Position numbers and translations under genes: made by a program. Shown piece by piece: positions 7,557 through 12,500 of a stretch of 12,500 nucleotides of DNA; position 1 is the first letter of the stretch, and each line of letters begins with the position of its first letter. Source of the stretch: Glandiceps talaboti (taxonomy: Eukaryota; Hemichordata; Enteropneusta; Spengelidae); assembly GCF_964340395.1 (NCBI RefSeq), contig NC_135571.1, forward strand, positions 11,246,440 through 11,258,939, in the 5' to 3' direction. The notes under the pieces were generated by a model. The model saw nothing but the letters and a program-made list of their open reading frames with translations. It was not told the DNA's origin and searched no databases.

Positions 7557-7649
7557 TGTTATGTTAATTAACCCATCCTCAGTAGTGAACTCAGTAAACT
7601 TTTCCAAGAAACCTTCAGGACATTGGGATCCTGGTGGAAGGCATGCCAC
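7557..7649 (-). CDS. ErbB ectodomain, cysteine-rich exon 6 (extended invertebrate-type segment)
   Basis: Acceptor ATATCTTTGCCAG, donor ACA|GTAAGT at 7556. It gives 31 codons in phase 0, starting VACLPPGSQCPEGFLEKF and ending LINIT with an N-I-T sequon. Only two Cys are present. The exon has no clear counterpart in the shorter domain IV of vertebrate EGFR. By memory of the family it fits the longer cysteine-rich region of some invertebrate ErbB receptors; an alignment would be needed to prove that. Confidence 0.82.
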
Positions 7650-7731
7650 CTGGCAAAGATATTAAATTTTTTACAATATATGATATTCATAATCAAACAT
7701 TAATTCGAATCTCATCAATTCAACAAGTACA

Positions 7732-8145
7732 AAGCCTTCAGAAGTCTAGTTCCTGACAGACCGTATTCTGTACTACGTTAACTTCACTCTTATACTGTCT
7801 AGTCAAGACCGTGACTCACACACAAAATTTCTGTGCTCCCACCTACAGTGTTAATATAAATATGATGACGTCGTCGTCATCATCGTCATTTTTCTTCACA
7901 TGGTTTTAGTTTAAACAGACTGGATATTGAGTCCTGGTTGGGCATTGGACATAGTCAAAACAGCTGTATCAAATGAATATTAATGAGCGATGACGACAGT
8001 GAATTTGTTTTAGATTACTACTGACATGCGCATTATTGGGTCGACCACAATTAACGCCTTGCATCACTGGCTTGACTAGACGGTATAAGTGTGAAGTTAA
8101 TGTAGTACGGAATACGATCCATCAGGAACTAGACTAAGCCTTCAG
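7732..8145. mobile_element. Non-autonomous TIR transposon with 10-bp target duplication
   Basis: Terminal inverted repeats of 65 bp (7743-7807 and 8071-8135) start AGTCTAGTTCCTGA and end GTCTAGTCAAG. They differ at about 7 positions by my count. AAGCCTTCAG flanks the element at 7732-7741 and 8136-8145. Long TIRs with a 9-11 bp duplication suggest a Mutator-like (MULE) MITE; an 8-bp hAT duplication fits less well. The interior has no ORF and includes a 9-bp-stem hairpin at 7862-7883. The element lies in the ErbB intron between exons 5 and 6. Confidence 0.8.
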
Positions 8146-8554
8146 TAAAGACCATTTACTCTACCTCAGACCACTACGACTCTACTGAGTGAACGACACA
8201 CTGTGATTAGTATTGTTTGATTAGCATACCACGAACACACGTATCCAACAGTGCCTGATGCGAGGCTCAATTTATTTTGGACCAAATTTTTGCTGTGGTT
8301 TAGCCATAGTTAATGGACAGGTGACGACGGTTGTGAAACAAAATCTTCTCGAACGCTTTCCTCCTGAACATGTTAAGTAATAAGAATTACTAATCAATAT
8401 TTTTGCTGGAAAAGTTTTATTGAGAATATTAAATTCTTGTATGTTTTATCAGAGTGATAGAGGGACTGGGGAAAAATATTCGATAAACCAAGGTGAACTA
8501 TTGTATATGGCCGTCGGAGAACAAGTTTATCTGTTCAGTATGTATACGAAGGCA

Positions 8555-8588
<34 letters not shown>

Positions 8589-8958
8589 TTGTTATAGCAA
8601 CAACTGTCGTGGCGCTTTGATAAATACATGTTATATGCATTACTTGTTCGTTATCTTCGCAATCAACCGTATGTAATAAATGTCAGGCAAAAAAATACAT
8701 AGGGCCTCGGATCACACACTGTATATATGTACCAGTACGTCTCAGTAATGCATCCCCGTCGCATTTCGGATTGGCGATGTACATCTAGAGATGTATCAGA
8801 GCGTACATTTCCAGAGGTTATGTACCATAAATACAATTTAGCATAACACACGTGGATTCGCACGTGGATCCACACACTTAGATATGTATACACATTCATA
8901 TAAACACACGTGCAATCAAGAAATTAAGCCTAATATTAAAATATTATGTTAGTAGTAC
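8146..8958. other. ErbB intron remainder with a (TA)n tract
   Basis: Only a (TA)n microsatellite of 28 bases at 8558-8585 stands out. ORFs of 66-78 codons on both strands resemble no known protein. E-box-like CACGTG occurs twice in 8845-8875 within GT/AC-rich sequence. Confidence 0.6.
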
Positions 8959-9040
8959 CATTTCATCATCCACATCTAATTCAACGGGATCACAAACACG
9001 ACAACCTCCTTTACCAATGAAGTTACCAGTCCCAGAGCAC
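8959..9040 (-). CDS. ErbB ectodomain, cysteine-rich exon 5
   Basis: Acceptor ATATATTTTACCAG at 9042-9041, donor ATG|GTACTA at 8958. The first base completes TG|G (Trp), then CSGTGNFIGKGGCRVC and DPVELDVDDEM follow in 27 codons. The W-C-S-G-T-G run with the following C-x2-C corresponds to the GC-x-GPG...C-x2-C step of ErbB furin-like repeats, in altered form. The acidic tail leads into exon 6. The donor departs from consensus at position +4 onward but the phase match on both sides supports it. Confidence 0.83.
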
Positions 9041-9128
9041 CTGGTAAAATATATGGTCAATGAAAAACATATCATCTGGAAAATAATTATCATTATTACC
9101 CTTCTAGTATATTGCCATTTAAGGTACT

Positions 9129-9555
9129 GGGGGGGGGGGGAGGGTGTCAATAAAATTTGGAAATTCGAGCAACAATGAAAATAATTGGATATCATTTAAT
9201 AAGGTGCAAACATTAACAGAAATGATATCCTTCGATTTAAAGACATTGTGTGTTGATGTACATTAACATACATATAGAAACGTCATCGTCGTTATCATCC
9301 ATCACCACCACCACCACCACCACCACCACCACCACCACCACCACCACAATCACCACCACCAACATCATCAACATCATCACCACCACCACCACTACCATCA
9401 TCATTACCACCACCACCACCACCACCACCACCATCATCATCACCATCATCACCACCACCACCACCACCACAATCACCATCATCATCACCATCACAATCAT
9501 CATTTTCACCACCACCACCACCACCACCACCACCACCGCAATCATCACCACCACC

Positions 9556-9593
<38 letters not shown>

Positions 9594-9627
9594 CAACAAC
9601 AACAACAACAACAACAGCAACAACAAC
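9129..9627 (+). repeat. G-run and (CAC)n/(AAC)n trinucleotide tract
   Basis: A 12-base G run at 9129-9140 is followed at about 9298-9570 by CAC/ATC trinucleotides and then, to 9627, by AAC repeats. The tract lies in the intron between ErbB exons 4 and 5. Poly-Thr, poly-Asn, poly-Val and poly-Gly ORFs over it come from the repeat and have no start, splice or domain support. Confidence 0.95.
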
Positions 9628-9752
9628 ATTTGCAACAAACTTTGCGACAATAACCAATCAATAAACGTCCACATATTTGCATACTTCCGTCTATCATTTA
9701 CAGTAGAACGTTTTGTTCAAAATAATATGAAAAAAAATATAACATTTGCTAC

Positions 9753-9895
9753 CAGTATCCATCATCAGGTTTATCACAATTCTTGTGGCATTGTTGACAT
9801 ATATTATTTGCATCCGGGAACTTGGATGCTGGACACCTGTCCATGCAGTACTGGCCATCTTGTACGTTTTTACATTGCTCACATTCATTCGGGCC
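9753..9895 (-). CDS. ErbB ectodomain, cysteine-rich exon 4
   Basis: Acceptor TCTCATTATTTAG, donor TACTG|GTAGCA (weak beyond GT). It gives 47 codons plus two bases. The exon reads GPNECEQCKNVQDGQYC, then MDRCPASKFPDANNIC, then QQCHKNCDKP. It follows the EGFR pattern GPDNC-x2-C...DG-x-x-C-V-x-x-CPA closely. Eight Cys form two half modules. It joins exon 3 (ending C-S-G-L) in phase 0 and exon 5 in phase 2. Confidence 0.92.
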
Positions 9896-10288
9896 CTAAA
9901 TAATGAGAAGAGAGATCGTTAATTGAACTTTCTAAACACTGTTACTGCCCGTTTCATGCTACCGTTCTGTAGCTCTGTTTGATACAACCGCGCAGAAACC
10001 AAAAAGAAATTGCATCATTTTGTCTGAATGAAATACGTCATCTAAACACACTGGAACTAGACACAGACACGCGGGCACCAATGTAATGACATATGTATGA
10101 TGTCTGTAGGCATGGTGGCACATAAGTTCATTTCATTTAGACAAAATGTAGCAAGAAACTGTATTCATTCAATCTTGCTGTCTCAAAATGTTACAGTAGC
10201 ATATGCAGTTCCTGATTGGAATCTTAGTCGTTGTAGCAATCAAAACCAGTGCACGGTAACACGAAACGGGTGGTATGTAGCTTTAACA

Positions 10289-10318
10289 CCCCCCCCCCCA
10301 CACACACACACACACACA

Positions 10319-10351
<33 letters not shown>
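10289..10351 (+). repeat. C-run and (CA)n microsatellite
   Basis: About 11 C bases followed by about 52 bases of CA with one GA interruption, in the intron between ErbB exons 3 and 4. The neighbouring 9904-10288 shows nothing else that I can support. Confidence 0.96.
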
Positions 10352-10353
<2 letters not shown>

Positions 10354-10559
10354 CCCATGCCCTTGTGTAAATATACATATGGTTGTAACCTTTGGCTTAT
10401 ATGAATCATAATGTTTACATAACATAATTTAATGTAATAATTCTACATACTAGATCAGAGTCTTATTAAAACTTACATTGGCCTACTCTCAGACTGTAGG
10501 TCGGCAATTCTGGTTATTAAAATTCAACAATGTCCAGGGAAACTATTGCTTATTGTCCG

Positions 10560-10665
10560 AGTGAAATAAGAACACTCCAGTTACGGCTAGTACAGGTTTA
10601 AGTCTACCAATATTTGTATCCCTGTGCCGAATAAATCTTATCTTATCTAATTATATCTAATAGGG
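10560..10665 (+). mobile_element. Retroposon-like 3' tail
   Basis: CTGTGCCGAATAAATCTTAT followed by (CTTAT)n/(CTAAT)n resembles the 3' end of a LINE or SINE with a short-repeat tail. Just before it, CTCCAGTTACGGCTAGTACA resembles the CCAGTTGCNGCTAGTGCA end of the dispersed repeat copies near 3345 and 5690, so the two may be linked. The 5' end and target duplication are not identifiable. A second shared repeat segment lies at about 10835-10862 (see 5911-6447). Confidence 0.45.
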
Positions 10666-10928
10666 AACTTGAAAACCCGCCATGTTGAATGTTGCATCAT
10701 GGGAAACGTGATAATAAATACTAATCAAATAGTATTGTAAACAATAATGTTACATTGTTTTTAACCATAAATAATCAATTCATAGTCACCCTGAACAGTG
10801 TGGGAGATTTATTTTATCGGTAGCTCATAGCCACAGATAATCCTATAGTCCTTTGCGTCTGAGCATGCTCAGTCTGGATTGCAAGTTCCCAATTGATTCA
10901 AATATATTCAAAAACATACAATACTTAC

Positions 10929-10998
10929 CAACCCTGAACAGTCTTGTAGACATTCGTTATGACAATATTCGCACTCCTTGGATGACGTCACAAGAACA
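10929..10998 (-). CDS. ErbB ectodomain, cysteine-rich exon 3
   Basis: Acceptor CACTACTTCTTTCTAG, donor TTG|GTAAGTAT at 10928. The first base completes AG|T (Ser), then 23 codons end in phase 0. It encodes KECEYCHNECLQDCSGL, matching the EGFR domain IV string ECIQCHPECL...C-T-G-R. The exon was too short and lacks an ATG, so it is found only by splice phase and Cys pattern. It contains a TGACGTCA palindrome at 10983-10990, here just coding sequence. Confidence 0.88.
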
Positions 10999-11001
10999 CT
11001 A

Positions 11002-11704
11002 GAAAGAAGTAGTGAATTATGGGTAAATCAGTTAAATTAACACATCTGGCAGATAATGACGATATAACATCAAGTGATTTGTTTTGATATGACTGGCAAC
11101 GTATAAAGGGAAAGTAAAATATGTTTCAACAGCTAAAGAAGAATGATAATTTTGTTTTGTATTTTGAGGCCATCGGACCATAATATATGTATTAAAAAAA
11201 TAAAGATTGTTTTATGTTCCTGGCAAGAAATCGTTTAAATCAAGACATATTCTATAAAGTGGAAACGTTTTCTTCAGTCTAAATATTTTGTAAATATAAT
11301 TTGCAAGGTGTCTTAGGTGATAAGGATTTTTGCTCAATATTATATGATGGATATTTATTCAAGACGGACGAGTCCAAATGGTACACGGAAAGTATTGCTA
11401 TCTGATGGAAATGCATAAAAAAACAAAAAGTGATATTTCATCACATTCATTTTATTGCAACTTTTGCCTCACTTTGATTAAACGAAAATTACAAACGCCA
11501 TCCTGTAAGTAGTGACGTAGCTATAATTATTTTGATGCCAGCCAATCAGATTTGTTGTTTCATAATGATACGTTTGACAAAGTGTCCACTATGATAAAGT
11601 GTTGCTTTTAGAGTTTCGTTTTATTACAAAATGTTGATTTGGGAAACATAAATGATGCTGAGAAAATATACTTTAATAGTGTTGCCAGAGAGCGTAATCC
11701 ATAC
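11002..11704. other. ErbB intron between exons 2 and 3, no feature
   Basis: AT-rich sequence with no recognisable repeat, ORF or element. An apparent coding frame entering it from exon 2 is intron read-through past the donor at 11704. Confidence 0.6.
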
Positions 11705-11843
11705 CTTCTTGTAGTGTTGGATGTACAATTATTTACACAGAAACCATCGAAATGATAGTTACGACACTGAAGACATTCGTTTGATCCGGGTCCCCAGCAA
11801 CCACTCGTTGTGCATTCATTGTTACAAACAGAGCCTTCATTTC
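11705..11843 (-). CDS. ErbB ectodomain, start of cysteine-rich domain IV (exon 2)
   Basis: Acceptor ATTTATTTTATACAG at 11845-11844, donor AGAAG|GTATGG at 11704. It joins exon 1 in phase 1 (A|GA, Arg). It encodes SVCNNECTTSGCWGPGSNEC and then LQCRNYHFDGFCVNNCT. GCWGP..(D/E)C..CRN is the signature of the first domain IV module of EGFR/ErbB receptors. In the family this domain forms the extracellular stalk that, in EGFR, ErbB3 and ErbB4, tethers to domain II in the inactive receptor. Sequons N-C-T and N-T-T lie near the end. Confidence 0.94.
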
Positions 11844-11895
11844 CTGTATAAAATAAATATATATCCACAACATGTGAGTTTGTAGGTATCCATCT

Positions 11896-12193
11896 ACGCA
11901 CGCACGCGCGCATAAATACATACACACATACATACATACATACATACATACATACATACATACATACATACATACATACATGCATACATGCATGCATGCA
12001 TGCATACATACATACATACATACACGCACGCACGCATACACACACATACACACACACACATACATACATACATACATACATACATACATACATACATACA
12101 TACATACACACACATACATACATACATACATACATACATACATACATACATACATACATACATACATACATACATACATACATACATACATAC
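11896..12193 (-). repeat. (TATG)n array with GCATGC block, in an ErbB intron
   Basis: Read on the gene's strand, the array begins 15 nt after the donor at 12207. It runs about 280 bases as TATG with GTGTATG variants, a CGTG block near 12025-12038 and a TGCATG block at 11980-12004. It ends about 50 bases before the exon 2 acceptor, so it fills most of this roughly 360-nt intron. Confidence 0.95.
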
Positions 12194-12207
12194 TCAAATT
12201 CACTCAC

Positions 12208-12404
12208 TGCAACGATCCTGGTCTCGATTGTATTCCACTGTAACAACTGAGTCTGGATGTTGAATTATACCATCAAAGATGTCGTTGCTAATGTAACACA
12301 GGTTTCTGTTGCGTTTTACGTTGACGTTGCCATTTCCAATCCTCTTCAAGGAAGTTAAGCCAAGTGATTGAACCATTGAAAATAATATTTTCAATGCGTC
12401 ACCT
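12208..12404 (-). CDS. ErbB (EGFR family) receptor, end of L domain III (exon 1 in window)
   Basis: It encodes GDALKILFSMVQSLGLTSLK followed by RIGNGNVNVKRNRNLCY. SLGLRSLKEI.DG.V.I..N.NLCY is the hallmark of the second receptor L domain of EGFR, the leucine-rich half that binds EGF-like ligands together with domain I. It continues with an acidic-polar segment to Q-D-R-C. The donor GCA|GTGAGTG at 12207 leaves phase 1. The acceptor is TCTCTCAG at 12406-12405; AG at 12404-12403 is an alternative that changes one residue. Upstream exons (domains I-II and signal peptide) lie beyond the window. Paralogue (EGFR-like versus other ErbB) cannot be decided here. Confidence 0.92.
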
Positions 12405-12435
12405 CTGAGAGAGATTTAGAGATAAGAGATTTAGA

Positions 12436-12497
12436 TTTAGAGAGCGATTTAGAGAGACAGAGAGACAGAGAGAGACAGAGAGAGACAGAGAGAGACA
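12436..12497 (+). repeat. (GAGAGACA)n microsatellite
   Basis: Purine-rich repeats of GAGAGACA and GAGATTTA type run up to the window end. On the minus strand they read CTCTCTGT and lead directly into the acceptor at 12405, so this microsatellite serves as the polypyrimidine tract of the exon. Confidence 0.9.
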
Positions 12498-12500
12498 TAC

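Noticed and set aside
9237-9903. Poly-Thr/Asn ORF of 217 codons and poly-Val ORF on the other strand
   Set aside because: They are pure products of the CAC/AAC trinucleotide tract, and the ends overlap the real ErbB exon in the wrong frame.
10983-10990. CRE palindrome TGACGTCA as a regulatory site
   Set aside because: It lies inside a coding exon with a good protein match, so its presence is explained by coding sequence.
1-12500. CRISPR array or bacterial system suggested by regular repeats
   Set aside because: The repeats are contiguous microsatellites or transposon arms with no spacer organisation, and the genes are spliced animal genes.

Overview
This is AT-rich nuclear DNA from an animal, most likely a marine invertebrate. 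Evidence for this: short exons with GT/AG splice sites, introns of a few hundred bases to about 1 kb, many microsatellites and several decayed transposable elements. No bacterial gene, tRNA, rRNA or CRISPR array is visible. The exact phylum cannot be read from the sequence.

Two genes point towards each other. On the + strand (about 1-4084) is the 3' part of a gene with a von Willebrand factor type D (vWD) domain: two firm exons (617-867 and 1456-1736), a possible upstream exon end at 1-17, and a candidate stop-bearing exon at 3729-3753 followed by an AATAAA at 4079. On the - strand (12404 down to 6663) eight exons encode a continuous stretch of an EGF receptor (ErbB) ectodomain. It starts in the end of the second ligand-binding L domain (domain III) and continues through a long cysteine-rich domain IV. 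All eight splice in a consistent reading phase. No transmembrane-plus-kinase exon is visible anywhere below 6663. One candidate last exon (6591-6528, -) would give a short hydrophobic tail and a stop.

The space between the genes (about 1740-6530) and the larger introns hold repeats. There are four copies of one dispersed repeat family, one of them interrupted by a retroposon with a 15-bp target duplication. There is also a TTAA-flanked foldback MITE, a 72-bp minisatellite, and a 65-bp-TIR element with a 10-bp target duplication inside an ErbB intron.

The most unusual signal is four long (TATG)n arrays. Three start only 13-23 nt downstream of a 5' splice site and read TATG in the sense of the host gene. 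All carry internal TGCATG blocks. Whether this reflects a splicing function or an insertion bias is open.
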